This document shows, piece by piece, positions 44,060 through 52,720 of a DNA stretch of 64,000 nt (positions are counted from its first letter, which is position 1; every line of letters begins with the position of its first letter). The position numbers and the translations under genes are program-made. The notes under the pieces are model-generated. The model was not told the origin of the DNA, did no database searches, and worked only from the letters and a program-made list of their open reading frames with translations. The DNA is taken from contig NZ_NPGA01000014.1 of NCBI RefSeq assembly GCF_002259485.1, positions 62,001 to 126,000 of the forward strand. The letters run 5' to 3'. The DNA comes from Rhodococcus sp. 14-1411-2a. Lineage in GTDB: Bacteria; Actinomycetota; Actinomycetes; Mycobacteriales; Mycobacteriaceae.

Positions 44060-44893
44060 TCAGTGGGCATGCGCATTCTCCAGGTCCCGGATGATCTCGG
44101 CTATCGCGCGGTCCTTCGCAAGTCTGCGTTCCAGAATCGGGTTGAGAACCCCGCGGAGCCAGAAGTACGGTGTCCAGGTGGCCGGCGCGATGATGCGGGC
44201 CCGACGCGTGCGGACCGAATGCACGAGCAACTCTGCGGCGTGTTGCGAGGGCAGTCGCCGATTCAGTGGCCACGGCAGAAATTCGCCGATCCGTCGGCCC
44301 ATCGGATCGCTGTCCAGGGTGTTGCGGGCCAGATCGGTATCCACCACACCGAAGTACGCCAGACCCGCTGTTGCGCCCACGGCCGCCAGTTCGATTCGCA
44401 GCGCGCGGCCGAGCTGTTCGACCGCCGCTTTGCTCACCATGTAAGCAGACCCGCCCATGCCGGGAGTGAAAGCGGCACAGGATGATACGAGCAGAATGTG
44501 GCCACCGCTCGCGACGATCTCGTCGGACGCAGCGCGCACGATGTTGAGCACACCACCGAAGTTCACGGCCATCACCGCATCGAACACTGCGCGGTCGACG
44601 GTCCTGATGGTGGCGGGCGGGGGCGTGATGCCGGCGTTGGCGATCACGATGTCGAGAACACCGAATTCGCTCACCGTCGCGGCCACGCAGTCCGCCATCG
44701 CATCGGGATTTGTGACGTCGCCGGTGAGCAGCAGGATCCGCTCGGAACGCGCAGCGTCCGGTGGAAAGTCTCGATCGACCACAGCCACGGCGGCTCCCGC
44801 GGATACCAATTCCGCGACCGTCGCGGCTCCGATTCCACGCGCTCCACCGGTCACCAACGCCACCTTCCCGGGCAGGTCGATTCGGTTCTTCAT
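44060..44893 (-). CDS. SDR oxidoreductase of the monooxygenase operon
   Basis: A 277-residue classical SDR with TGGARGIGAATVAE, NAGITPPP, Ser in LVSSCAAF, and YMVSKAA for the Tyr/Lys pair. The C-terminal extension is rich in basic and aromatic residues (TWTPYFWLRG, RRLAKDRAIAE). It resembles mycobacterial SDRs paired with Baeyer-Villiger enzymes. Last gene of the four-gene operon, with an ATGA overlap to the monooxygenase. It probably makes or consumes the ketone substrate of that enzyme. Confidence 0.86.
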   Translation of the reverse strand: MKNRIDLPGKVALVTGGARGIGAATVAELVSAGAAVAVVDRDFPPDAARSERILLLTGDVTNPDAMADCVAATVSEFGVLDIVIANAGITPPPATIRTVDRAVFDAVMAVNFGGVLNIVRAASDEIVASGGHILLVSSCAAFTPGMGGSAYMVSKAAVEQLGRALRIELAAVGATAGLAYFGVVDTDLARNTLDSDPMGRRIGEFLPWPLNRRLPSQHAAELLVHSVRTRRARIIAPATWTPYFWLRGVLNPILERRLAKDRAIAEIIRDLENAHAH

Positions 44894-46419
44894 GCGAGGT
44901 CCTTCGTCGTCACGAGCTCGGTATCGGCCGGGGAATCCACACTGCGCCAGTGGTAGTGGCCGAGATCGATCGTGGACATACGCCGGGTGAAGTTGCGTAC
45001 CGAACCGGGCCAGTACGTCACGTTTCGGCCCGACGGGCTCAGGTAGTAGCTGCTGCACCCGCCGGAGTTCCACACCGATCCCGCGAGCGTGCGGTCGGTG
45101 TGTTCGGCGAACGTCGACTGCGCGCGCATGCTCACTTCGAGCGCCGTGATCGCGTTGGAGTCCATGGCGCGCAACGCCGCGAGGATGTAGTTCACCTGAG
45201 CCTCGATGGTGACCACCTGCGAGGTGTAGACCACCGAGTTGGGGCCGAGCAGCATGAAGAAGTTCGGGAACCCGTGCACCGTGGTACCCCGGTACGAAAA
45301 TATCTCGCCGTTGGGCCATTTGTCCGCCAACGACTGTCCGTCGCGGCCGACGATGCGCCGAAAGCCGGTGTGGCCGGACACGGTGAATCCCGTCCCGAGA
45401 ACGATCGCATCCACCTCGTGCACGGTTCCGTCGGTGGCGACGATGCCCTCGGGCACGATCCGAGCGATGCCGGTGGTCTCGACCGTGACGTTCTCTCGGC
45501 ACAGTGCGGGATAGAACTTGTTCGAGAAGGTGGGTCGCTTGCAGCCGAATTCGTAATTGGGCGTGAGCTTCTCGCGAAGAACAGGATCCTTGACCTGCCG
45601 GCGCAGGTGGGCACGCCCCATGGCCGTGAGCGGTGCCAGCAACGAGCGATGGCCGATGAGTCCGGGGACCAACGCTTCCTGGAACAGATCGAACACGCGG
45701 CGCATGGCCCGCTGGGCCAGGGGGTACTTCCTGAGCACGGATCTGCCGGATTCGGAGATCGGCCGGTCGGGGTGCGGAAGAATCCATGTCGGTGTCCGCT
45801 GGAACAGTGTCAGGTGTGCGGCCTCGGGGGCCAGACGCGGAACGAACTGCACCGCAGATGCTCCGGTGCCGATGACGGCGATGCGTCGCCCCTCGGCGGA
45901 GTGCTCGTGGTTCCACTTCGCCGAGTGGAACACACTGCCCGAGAACGATTCCAGGCCGTCGATCTCGGGCGTGGCCGGCTCACTGAACGGACCGAGGGCT
46001 CCGATGAGGATGCGCGCCGACCACGTTCCTGCACTCGTCCGCACCACCCATCGGGCCTGCTCGTCGTTCCAGGTTGCGTCCAGTACCTCGTGACCGAAGC
46101 GGATACGATCCCGGATTCCGAACTTGTCGGTGCAGTCGTTGAGGTACGCCTCGATCTCGGGCTGCAGCGGGTACAACCGCGTCCAGTCCGGGTTGGGTGC
46201 GAACGAGAACGAGTACAGCGCGGACGGGATGTCGCACTGCGCACCGGGATAGGTGTTCACGTGCCACGTTCCACCGACGGCGGTGTCGCGCTCGAAGATC
46301 AGAAAGTCGCCGCGTCCTTCCTGCTCGAGTCGGATTGCGGCACCGAGACCGCCGAAACCCGCGCCGATGATAGCGACGTCGATCTGCGGGATTGCCGTGC
46401 CGGATTGTGTTGCGGTCAT
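44890..46419 (-). CDS. Baeyer-Villiger-type FAD monooxygenase
   Basis: A 509-residue flavoprotein. FAD loop GAGFGGLG lies at 19-26 and the Baeyer-Villiger fingerprint FSGSVFHSAKWN at 159-170. A second Rossmann loop, VIGTGASAVQ, follows for NADPH. The C-terminal SSYYLSPSGRNVTYWPG is typical of this group. It inserts oxygen next to a carbonyl or oxidises heteroatoms. ATG at 46419 has AAGGAG 11 nt upstream. Downstream of the reductase gene by 17 nt and overlapping the SDR by 4 nt. Confidence 0.9.
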   Translation of the reverse strand: MTATQSGTAIPQIDVAIIGAGFGGLGAAIRLEQEGRGDFLIFERDTAVGGTWHVNTYPGAQCDIPSALYSFSFAPNPDWTRLYPLQPEIEAYLNDCTDKFGIRDRIRFGHEVLDATWNDEQARWVVRTSAGTWSARILIGALGPFSEPATPEIDGLESFSGSVFHSAKWNHEHSAEGRRIAVIGTGASAVQFVPRLAPEAAHLTLFQRTPTWILPHPDRPISESGRSVLRKYPLAQRAMRRVFDLFQEALVPGLIGHRSLLAPLTAMGRAHLRRQVKDPVLREKLTPNYEFGCKRPTFSNKFYPALCRENVTVETTGIARIVPEGIVATDGTVHEVDAIVLGTGFTVSGHTGFRRIVGRDGQSLADKWPNGEIFSYRGTTVHGFPNFFMLLGPNSVVYTSQVVTIEAQVNYILAALRAMDSNAITALEVSMRAQSTFAEHTDRTLAGSVWNSGGCSSYYLSPSGRNVTYWPGSVRNFTRRMSTIDLGHYHWRSVDSPADTELVTTKDLA

Positions 46420-46436
46420 GAGAGTTCGAGCTCCTT

Positions 46437-47546
46437 CTACAGATCGAGGACGAGAACTTCGCCGTCGACGGCACCGCGCGAGACGCACAGGGTGAGCGAC
46501 TTCTCGCGTTCGGAGGCATCGAGAACGCGGTCGCGGTGATCGACGCGTCCGCCGACGAGACCGACCACGCACGCTCCGCAGAAGCCCTGGCGGCAGGAAT
46601 AGGGCTGGTCCGGCCTCGACCGACGGAGGGCGTCGAGAGCGGTCTCCTGGGCACCGACCTCGACGGTCTCGCCGGAACGGTCGAGCCGCAACACGAACGG
46701 CGTGCCGTCGACCACCGGTGCGGGCGCGAACAATTCGGCGTGGAACTCACGAACGGCGGTACTCGAGAGGGCCTCGGCGCGAAGCCTGCTCGACAGTGCC
46801 GCGGGCCCACAGACGTACATCGCGGAGTTGCCCATCCCGAGATCGACGATGTCCGCCGGAATCTGAAATCCGTCGACATCGTCGGTCTTGACGATCACCT
46901 GGCCACGCGAGGTCAGTGCCAACTGCTGCAGCACGGCGACGAACGGCAGACTTGCCCGAGACCGACCGTGGTAGTACAGCGTCCACCGCGCCCCGTCCTG
47001 AACGGCGCGTTCGATCATCGCCCGGATGGGTGTGATGCCGATTCCGGCTGCCACGAAGAGGTAGTGCTCGGCCTCGGCCATCGGAAAGGCGTTGCGGGGT
47101 CCGCGAACTCGTAGTACATCGCCGCGGGTGAGGGTGTGAATCTCGGTGGACGCCGTGCCGCCGGGGATCTTGCGGACGCTGATGCGGTAGCGATCACCTG
47201 CGCCGGGGCGACCGGCGAGCGAGTACTGCCGCACCGAGCCGGACGGGGTGGTGACGTCGATGTGCGCTCCGGGCAGCCACGTCGGAAGCGGTGCACCGTC
47301 ACTGCGAGACAACAACAGTGAGAGAACGTCCTCGGCCTCGTCGATCGTCTCGTCGACGACGGTCTCGAATTCGTATCCGACGCTTCGGCGGGGCCGCGCG
47401 GGGGACAGGGCCGTCACGATCGACGAATCGGTGACGAGTTTGGCGTAGATGCGGGACGCGGCACCGACGGCCCGCAGTCCGAGTCCGGGCGCGGTCACGG
47501 CGACCTCGCCCAGATGGCGGTGTACCGGAGGCGCTGTGGTCGTCAC
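46437..47546 (-). CDS. Ferredoxin-type NAD(P)H reductase with C-terminal [2Fe-2S]
   Basis: A 369-residue iron-sulfur flavoprotein. After about 60 unclassified N-terminal residues come a flavin barrel (RQYSLAGRP), a nucleotide domain (VAAGIGITPIRAM, MYVCGPAALSSRL) and a plant-type [2Fe-2S] domain (CRQGFCGACVVG plus a distal Cys). This order matches phthalate-dioxygenase-reductase/VanB-like proteins that feed electrons to oxygenases. GTG at 47546 overlaps the upstream di-iron-like gene. The Baeyer-Villiger enzyme uses NADPH itself and would not need it, so the partner is probably the 47543-48457 product. Confidence 0.9.
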   Translation of the reverse strand: MTTTAPPVHRHLGEVAVTAPGLGLRAVGAASRIYAKLVTDSSIVTALSPARPRRSVGYEFETVVDETIDEAEDVLSLLLSRSDGAPLPTWLPGAHIDVTTPSGSVRQYSLAGRPGAGDRYRISVRKIPGGTASTEIHTLTRGDVLRVRGPRNAFPMAEAEHYLFVAAGIGITPIRAMIERAVQDGARWTLYYHGRSRASLPFVAVLQQLALTSRGQVIVKTDDVDGFQIPADIVDLGMGNSAMYVCGPAALSSRLRAEALSSTAVREFHAELFAPAPVVDGTPFVLRLDRSGETVEVGAQETALDALRRSRPDQPYSCRQGFCGACVVGLVGGRVDHRDRVLDASEREKSLTLCVSRGAVDGEVLVLDL

Positions 47547-48457
47547 TGCTGGGCCGCCAGCGCCGCCGGGGAGATTGCCAGATACTGCACGGCCTTGTCG
47601 ATGTCGCCCATGTTCGAGGGATGGAAGCCCGGGCGGATGTAGAGGGCGAGTTGTACGAACAGGAACGACAGACCCGGTATCAAGTGCTTGCGTGACGCGC
47701 GTGCGAAGGCGATCGGCCAGGGAGCCCGGATTCGGCGTCTTCCGGTACGCGGCGTGGCAACGGAGTTCTTGTACAGGTACGCGGCGGTGCTGAACCACAG
47801 CACGGCCAATCCGGCACTGGCGACGACTGCCGTTCGGGCACGGCGGAATCCGCCACCGTCGACGTATTGGAACGCGTCGAATGCCACGTTGCGGTGCTCG
47901 AGCTCTTCCGCGCCGTGCCAGCGCAGCAGATCCAGCATCGTGGGGTCGACGCCGATGCGGTCGAATTCCGTGTTGTCGAGCAGCCACTCGCCTACCACGG
48001 CGGTGAAATGCTCTGCTGCAGCATAAATTCCGAGGCGTTCGTTCAGCCAGGCTTTGCCGGCGCGGCCGGTGAGGCCGTGGTCGCCGAAGACCACACCCAC
48101 GGCGAAGCGAATGCGTTGCAGGATCGGTTCGATGTCCACTCCGTGTGCGACGAGGTAGTTGCGGAAGCTCTCGTGGGAGGACGCGTGCGTTGCTTCCTGG
48201 CCCACGAATCCCACGACCTCCTCGTGCAGTCGACGGTCGTCGATGAACGGCAGCGCCTGGGCGAACACGTCCGCCATCGCTCGTTCTCCCTCGGGCAGGA
48301 CCAGGTGCATCACGTTCCAGAAGTGGGTGGCGTACCACTCGTGGGGGATGTACTGGAGTGGAACGCCGGACCAGTCGAATGTCACTGCGCGCGCGACGAT
48401 CGCATAGGACTCGTCCGTGTACTGCTCGTTCGCGTCGACCGCCTTGTTCCGAGACAT
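47543..48457 (-). CDS. Predicted metal-dependent hydrolase-type protein with di-iron pattern
   Basis: A 304-residue protein of the family annotated as predicted metal-dependent hydrolase (Pfam Metal_hydrol). It reads as a helical bundle with carboxylate/His ligands in the ferritin-like di-iron order: Glu56 or Glu58 (PEGERA), E88-A-T-H91, Glu149 (AAAEHF), and E185-L-E-H188 (GAEELEHRN). Two hydrophobic helices follow (about 215-235 and 275-292), suggesting membrane association. Hydrolase activity is a database label; the ligand pattern and adjacent reductase point to an oxygen-using di-iron enzyme. ATG at 48457 has GGAG 6 nt upstream. First gene of the operon. Confidence 0.72.
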   Translation of the reverse strand: MSRNKAVDANEQYTDESYAIVARAVTFDWSGVPLQYIPHEWYATHFWNVMHLVLPEGERAMADVFAQALPFIDDRRLHEEVVGFVGQEATHASSHESFRNYLVAHGVDIEPILQRIRFAVGVVFGDHGLTGRAGKAWLNERLGIYAAAEHFTAVVGEWLLDNTEFDRIGVDPTMLDLLRWHGAEELEHRNVAFDAFQYVDGGGFRRARTAVVASAGLAVLWFSTAAYLYKNSVATPRTGRRRIRAPWPIAFARASRKHLIPGLSFLFVQLALYIRPGFHPSNMGDIDKAVQYLAISPAALAAQQ

Positions 48458-48499
48458 TCCGAACTCCGTTTCTGCAGGATGGTCCTGTGATGCTACATA

Positions 48500-48524
48500 G
48501 CAACACATTGTGTTGCAACGTTGC
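48500..48524. promoter_or_regulatory. Overlapping palindromes before divergent TetR gene
   Basis: GCAACACA-T-TGTGTTGC (48500-48516) is a perfect 17-bp palindrome. It overlaps GCAACGTTGC (48515-48524), a perfect 10-bp one. Both lie in the 103-bp divergent space between the oxidative operon and the TetR gene, and both share GCAAC/GTTGC half-sites. They are probable TetR operators. Confidence 0.75.
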
Positions 48525-48560
48525 ATTCGTCGAGTGTTGGACGGCCGATAGGATCGAACG

Positions 48561-49133
48561 ATGCAGCCAGATGGTGACGACGGGCCGATCCTCGATGCCG
48601 CCCTGGAACTGTTCGGTGAGGTGGGAATTCCTCGGACCACCATCGGCGACGTCGCCAAGCGCGCCAGGATCAACCGGGTTACCGTCTATCGCCGGATCGG
48701 GTCCAAGGACGACCTGGTGCGAGCCGTCATGGCGCGGGAGTCGTCGCGATTGTTCGTAGCGGTGGCGGCAGCGGCTGCGGAACAGACGTCACGCGCGGAT
48801 CGGGCCGCCCACGGGTTCGCGACCACGATCGACTCGGTGCGCACCAATCCGGTGTTGATCAAGATGTTCGATTCCGAAAGTTCGTTGGTGCTCGAGCAAT
48901 TGACCACGAACGCATCGGCATTGCTCGTGTCCGCGATCAACGCCGCCGCGCACATTGCCAGGGGTGAACTGGAATCCGACACCTTTGCCGTGCCCGATGC
49001 TCCGGAAATCGTTGTGCGCGTCGTGCATTCGATCTTGCTGACCCCGTCGGCCGCTGCCCCGCTCGATACCTACGACGATCTATTGGCGTTCGCGCACCGC
49101 AGCATCGTGCCGCTTCTCGTCGGAACCACCTGA
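48561..49133 (+). CDS. TetR-family regulator of the oxidative operon
   Basis: A 190-residue TetR protein. The helix-turn-helix is at about residues 8-52 (IGDVAKRARINRVTVYRRIG). ATG at 48561 starts close after the operator palindromes, so a leaderless message is possible. It is divergent from the four-gene oxidative operon and likely regulates both itself and that operon. Its 3' end is 17 nt from the convergent TetR gene at 49151. Confidence 0.86.
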   Translation: MQPDGDDGPILDAALELFGEVGIPRTTIGDVAKRARINRVTVYRRIGSKDDLVRAVMARESSRLFVAVAAAAAEQTSRADRAAHGFATTIDSVRTNPVLIKMFDSESSLVLEQLTTNASALLVSAINAAAHIARGELESDTFAVPDAPEIVVRVVHSILLTPSAAAPLDTYDDLLAFAHRSIVPLLVGTT

Positions 49134-49150
49134 CGCGTTCCTCCTCGAAT

Positions 49151-49762
49151 TCAGGCCCGCGGCACGTACGAGTCGAGTACGCGGAGCAGAGCGTCCTTCA
49201 GCTCGGCCCGATTGCCACCCGGTGTCGGCCTGGCGATCTCGTGCAGGGTGTAGCCGTCGATCAGGGCCAGGAAGTGCCGAGCCGGTAGATGCGGTTCCTC
49301 GATGCCGAATGCTCCCAGCGCGGCCTCGGCCGCCTCCTCGATCATCCGCATGATTCGGTGCACCGAATCCGCCAGCTCGGGTCGTCTACGCACGGCGAGG
49401 TATGCCTCGAACTGGACGAGGGAGTCGTCGTCCTCGGGGGAGGACAGCAGCGAGACGAGGTCCATGATCGCGTCGGCGAGATCGTCGCGAGTGAGTCCAC
49501 CGGATTGCGCGACGTCGAGTAGAGCGTTGACCTTGGCCGTCACGTTCTCGGCGATTCGAGTGATCGCGGCATCGATGAGTTCGCCGACCGAGCCGAAGAA
49601 ATAGCTGGTCGTCGACGGCGGGAAGCCGGCCGCGTCGGCGACGGACCGAAACGAGACGCGTTCGAGTCCGCGTGTTCCGATCACACCGATGGCGGCGTCG
49701 ACCAGTGCGTCGCGGCGCTCCTGGCCACGCGCGTATCGAGTCTTCCGGCGCTCTTCGGTCAT
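49151..49762 (-). CDS. TetR-family regulator of the amine-oxidase operon
   Basis: A 203-residue TetR protein. Residues about 12-58 hold the helix-turn-helix (FRSVADAAGFPPSTTSYFFG). The ligand domain has an acidic stretch (SSPEDDDSLVQFEAYLAVRR). ATG at 49762 is favoured over one 60 nt upstream because conservation begins at the HTH. It is divergent from the amine oxidase-kinase-aldolase operon, with a 30-bp imperfect palindrome between them. Confidence 0.86.
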   Translation of the reverse strand: MTEERRKTRYARGQERRDALVDAAIGVIGTRGLERVSFRSVADAAGFPPSTTSYFFGSVGELIDAAITRIAENVTAKVNALLDVAQSGGLTRDDLADAIMDLVSLLSSPEDDDSLVQFEAYLAVRRRPELADSVHRIMRMIEEAAEAALGAFGIEEPHLPARHFLALIDGYTLHEIARPTPGGNRAELKDALLRVLDSYVPRA

Positions 49763-49827
49763 GGCTACAACGTAGCCGGGGTGTTGTTGCTGAGCTCCAT
49801 CGCAGTGCTCTCCAGCAGGCACTTTCC

Positions 49828-49857
49828 CTCAATCCTGGCCTAGTGGCCAATATTGAG
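49828..49857. promoter_or_regulatory. 30-bp imperfect palindrome before the amine-oxidase operon
   Basis: CTCAATCCTGGCC (49828-49840) and GGCCAATATTGAG (49845-49857) pair at 11 of 13 positions around TAGT. It lies 43 nt upstream of the amine oxidase start, between divergent genes. It is the best candidate operator for the TetR protein encoded at 49151-49762. Confidence 0.6.
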
Positions 49858-49899
49858 TTACTGTCGCCGCTACATCGAACAGCCCGGAAAGGAGCACCG

Positions 49900-51327
49900 A
49901 TGAACGAGATCTCGGAAGCCTCGCGTGTGGACGTGGTGGTCGTCGGCGCAGGACTCGCGGGTCTGACTGCCGCCAGGGAACTGACGGCCGCAGGGTTGAC
50001 CGTCCAGGTTCTCGAGGCCAGAGACCGGGTGGGCGGACGGACGGTCAACCACGCACTCGGGGAGAACGCGGTGGTGGAGACCGGCGGACAGTTCGTCGGT
50101 CCGACGCAGGACCACATTCTCCGCCTGGCCGCGTCCGTGGGCGTCGGGACGTTCCCCGCGTACGACATCGGATCGAGCGTCTACGTCAAGAACGGACGCG
50201 CCCGACGCTTCGACGGCGGAGTGCCGCCGGATCTGGCGGCGCTACCCGACGTCGGGATGCTGGTGGCGCGAATCGATCGGGCTGCCGGGCAGATCCCCGT
50301 GGGTAGACCGTGGTCGGCACCGCGTGCCTCCGAGTGGGACACGCAAACTCTCGCCACCTGGGCCCGAAAACACTCGGCCACCGACGGCGGTGTGGAACTG
50401 CTCGACATCCTGCTCGGTTCGGTGTTCGGCGGCACATCCGCCGATGTGTCGGCGCTCTTCGGCCTGGCGTACGTGGCCGGGGCAGGCAACGAGTACACCC
50501 CCGGCACCGTCGACCGCTTGATGAGTGTCGCCGGTGGAGCGCAGCAGTGGCGATTTCTCGGTGGCTCACAAGCGATCTGCATCGAAATGGCGTCGCGACT
50601 CGGTGATTCGGTCCGCCTCGATACTCCCGTGCGCCGCGTGGAGCAGCATCCGGATCGCGTGGTGGTGCACGGCGATACCGAGTCGTGGGTGGCCCGATCG
50701 GTCGTCGTCGCGATTCCGCCTGTTCTGGCCACCCGAATCGACTGGAGCCCTTCGCTTCCCGCGGCGCAGGAAGCACTGTTCCAGCGGATGAACTTCGGCG
50801 GACTGGCCAAGTGCGAGGCCGTGTATCCCGAACCGTTCTGGCGCACGAGCGGGCTGTCCGGCCAGGCACTCTTTCGCGACAGCGACGTACCGGTGTCCTC
50901 GATGTTCGACAACTCGCCTCCCGACGGAAGCCACGGAGTGCTGATGGGATTCGTCGGCACCTGGGGCGCGCGCCATCGAGGCGGCCGAAACTGGTCCGAG
51001 GGCAACGAATCCGAGCGCCGCGGTGAGGTGCTGCGTGCTTTTGCCTCGGTGGTGGGTCCGCGCGCACTCGAACCGACGGAGTGGATCGAACTGGACTGGA
51101 CCGAAGAACAGTGGACGCGCGGTGGGCCGACCGCGGTGTTGACCCCCGGAGTGTTGACCGGGCTCGGACGGTGGCGCGATGTTCCGTTCGGCCGAGTGCG
51201 ATGGGCCGGTGCCGAGCACTCCGACTATTGGAACGGATACATGGACGGTGCCGTGCGATCGGGTGAAAAGGTCGCAGCAGAAATACTTTCGACCGAAGGA
51301 GAACTCTCGTGGAACAACGCTTCGTAG
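49900..51327 (+). CDS. Flavin-dependent amine oxidase
   Basis: A 475-residue FAD amine oxidase of the monoamine/putrescine oxidase group. It shows VVVVGAGLAGLTAARELTAA, then EARDRVGGRT, TGGQFVGPTQ, and the C-terminal FAD motif RVRWAGAEHSDYWNGYMDGA. It oxidises an amine to an aldehyde or ketone with release of ammonia and hydrogen peroxide. ATG at 49900 has AAAGGAG 6 nt upstream. First gene of a five-gene operon whose later members are a sugar kinase, an aldolase and a carrier, so the amine is probably on a polyhydroxylated compound rather than a simple polyamine. That is inference. Confidence 0.88.
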   Translation: MNEISEASRVDVVVVGAGLAGLTAARELTAAGLTVQVLEARDRVGGRTVNHALGENAVVETGGQFVGPTQDHILRLAASVGVGTFPAYDIGSSVYVKNGRARRFDGGVPPDLAALPDVGMLVARIDRAAGQIPVGRPWSAPRASEWDTQTLATWARKHSATDGGVELLDILLGSVFGGTSADVSALFGLAYVAGAGNEYTPGTVDRLMSVAGGAQQWRFLGGSQAICIEMASRLGDSVRLDTPVRRVEQHPDRVVVHGDTESWVARSVVVAIPPVLATRIDWSPSLPAAQEALFQRMNFGGLAKCEAVYPEPFWRTSGLSGQALFRDSDVPVSSMFDNSPPDGSHGVLMGFVGTWGARHRGGRNWSEGNESERRGEVLRAFASVVGPRALEPTEWIELDWTEEQWTRGGPTAVLTPGVLTGLGRWRDVPFGRVRWAGAEHSDYWNGYMDGAVRSGEKVAAEILSTEGELSWNNAS

Positions 51328-51788
51328 TCTCGGCTCATCGCACACTCTCGGTGAGCCCCGAGGAGGTCTGGGCACTGACCGGTGACACCAGCCGCTATGC
51401 GGAATGGGTGTCCGACGTCCGTGCCGTCACCGCTCATCACGGCACCGCACGCACAGGTGGCGTCTACACCGAGAAAGTGGCGGCACTCGGCCGCTTCACC
51501 ACCAACGCCACGTGGACCGTCCGGCATCTGGAACCGAACCGACTGCGAGTCGACTCGGGTCAGGGATTCGCGCCGCTCACCAACGTGGCCAACGTCTTTC
51601 GCTTCGCACCGCTCAGCGGCGGAACCTCGACCGCGATGACCTTCGAGTTCTGGTTCGACGTCTCCCCGCGCTGGCTGGGACGGATTGTGCGACCCATCGC
51701 CACCGCCGGGATGTCCGCACGATTCGACATCTCGATGTGCAACCTCGAGGCGCTGATCCTCTCCGAGCGAACCGCGACGATCCGATGA
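51309..51788 (+). CDS. SRPBCC / polyketide-cyclase-fold protein
   Basis: A 159-residue START/Bet v1-fold protein. It begins with the characteristic SPEEVWALTGDTSRYAEWVS helix-strand, followed by a strand-rich middle and a long C-terminal helix (LGRIVRPIATAGMSARFDIS). These proteins bind hydrophobic ligands or catalyse cyclisation; no catalytic residue is obvious. GTG at 51309 overlaps the amine oxidase by 19 nt and its stop overlaps the kinase start (ATGA). Its conserved place in the operon suggests it handles a pathway intermediate. Confidence 0.82.
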   Translation: MEQRFVVSAHRTLSVSPEEVWALTGDTSRYAEWVSDVRAVTAHHGTARTGGVYTEKVAALGRFTTNATWTVRHLEPNRLRVDSGQGFAPLTNVANVFRFAPLSGGTSTAMTFEFWFDVSPRWLGRIVRPIATAGMSARFDISMCNLEALILSERTATIR

Positions 51789-52720
51789 GGGAACCCGCGG
51801 AAGTCCTCACCCTCGGGGTGCACATACTCGACACCCTGGTGCGGCCGGTGACCGAGATTCCGCACGGTCAGACGGCGGTTTTGGCGGAGCAGATCGCGAT
51901 GTCCGCCGCGGGCACAGCCGCGGGAACGGCACTGGTGCTGTCCCGGCTGGGTGCCGCGGTGCACACCGCGGGAGTCGTCGGCGCTGATTCGGCAGGTACG
52001 TTTCTACTGCAGCTCTTCGCCGACGAGGGTATCGACGTCTCGCTCGTCCATCGGATGGAGGGAGTGCAGACCTCGGCGTCGGTGTTGCCGATCAGGCCGG
52101 ACGGATCGCGGCCGGCTCTGCACGTCATCGGAGCCAACGGCTATCTTGCCCAGCATGTTCCGTGGAACCTGTTCCACAACGTCGACTTCCTGCATCTGGG
52201 CGGACCCGAGTTCTTCGGACCGGACACCGCCCGCGACATCGCGCGCCGCGCCCACGAGGACGGCGTCGTCGTCACCGTCGACAGCCTGGCACCGTCCGTT
52301 CCGGAAGGACTCGGCGCGTTCGCCGCCGCGCTGCCCCACGTCGACTACCTGCTGCCCAACGACGAGCAGGTCCTCGGCTGGACCGGCTGCGCCACCGTCG
52401 AAGACGGGTGTCGTCGACTGCTCGAGCTCGGAGCGTCCTGCGTGGTGGCCACCGCGGGGGCCTCGCCAACTCTCGTCGTCACGAACGACTCGGCCGTCGA
52501 GGTCCCCGCGTATGCCGTGGACGTGGTGGACACCAGCGGATGCGGAGATGCGTTCTCGGCCGGGTTCGTTCGGGGCCTGTCCCTGAGCATGAACGCCGTC
52601 GAGGCTGCCGAACTGGGCAATGCGACCGCCGCGCAGGTGGCACAGGGCCTCGGAACCGACTTCGGCACCTACGACCTCGAATTCGTTCGCAAGTTCGCGC
52701 GCACCTGCAGGACCATCTGA
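51785..52720 (+). CDS. PfkB-family carbohydrate kinase
   Basis: A 311-residue ribokinase-like kinase. LGVHILDTLVRPV opens the fold, GTAAGTALVLSRLG is the glycine-rich substrate site, YLLPNDEQ the mid-strand motif, and DTSGCGDAFSAGF supplies the anion hole and catalytic Asp. It phosphorylates a sugar, sugar acid or polyol with ATP. The following aldolase gene starts at its last base, so the pair probably makes and splits the same phosphorylated compound. The substrate is not predictable from sequence here. Confidence 0.86.
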   Translation: MREPAEVLTLGVHILDTLVRPVTEIPHGQTAVLAEQIAMSAAGTAAGTALVLSRLGAAVHTAGVVGADSAGTFLLQLFADEGIDVSLVHRMEGVQTSASVLPIRPDGSRPALHVIGANGYLAQHVPWNLFHNVDFLHLGGPEFFGPDTARDIARRAHEDGVVVTVDSLAPSVPEGLGAFAAALPHVDYLLPNDEQVLGWTGCATVEDGCRRLLELGASCVVATAGASPTLVVTNDSAVEVPAYAVDVVDTSGCGDAFSAGFVRGLSLSMNAVEAAELGNATAAQVAQGLGTDFGTYDLEFVRKFARTCRTI

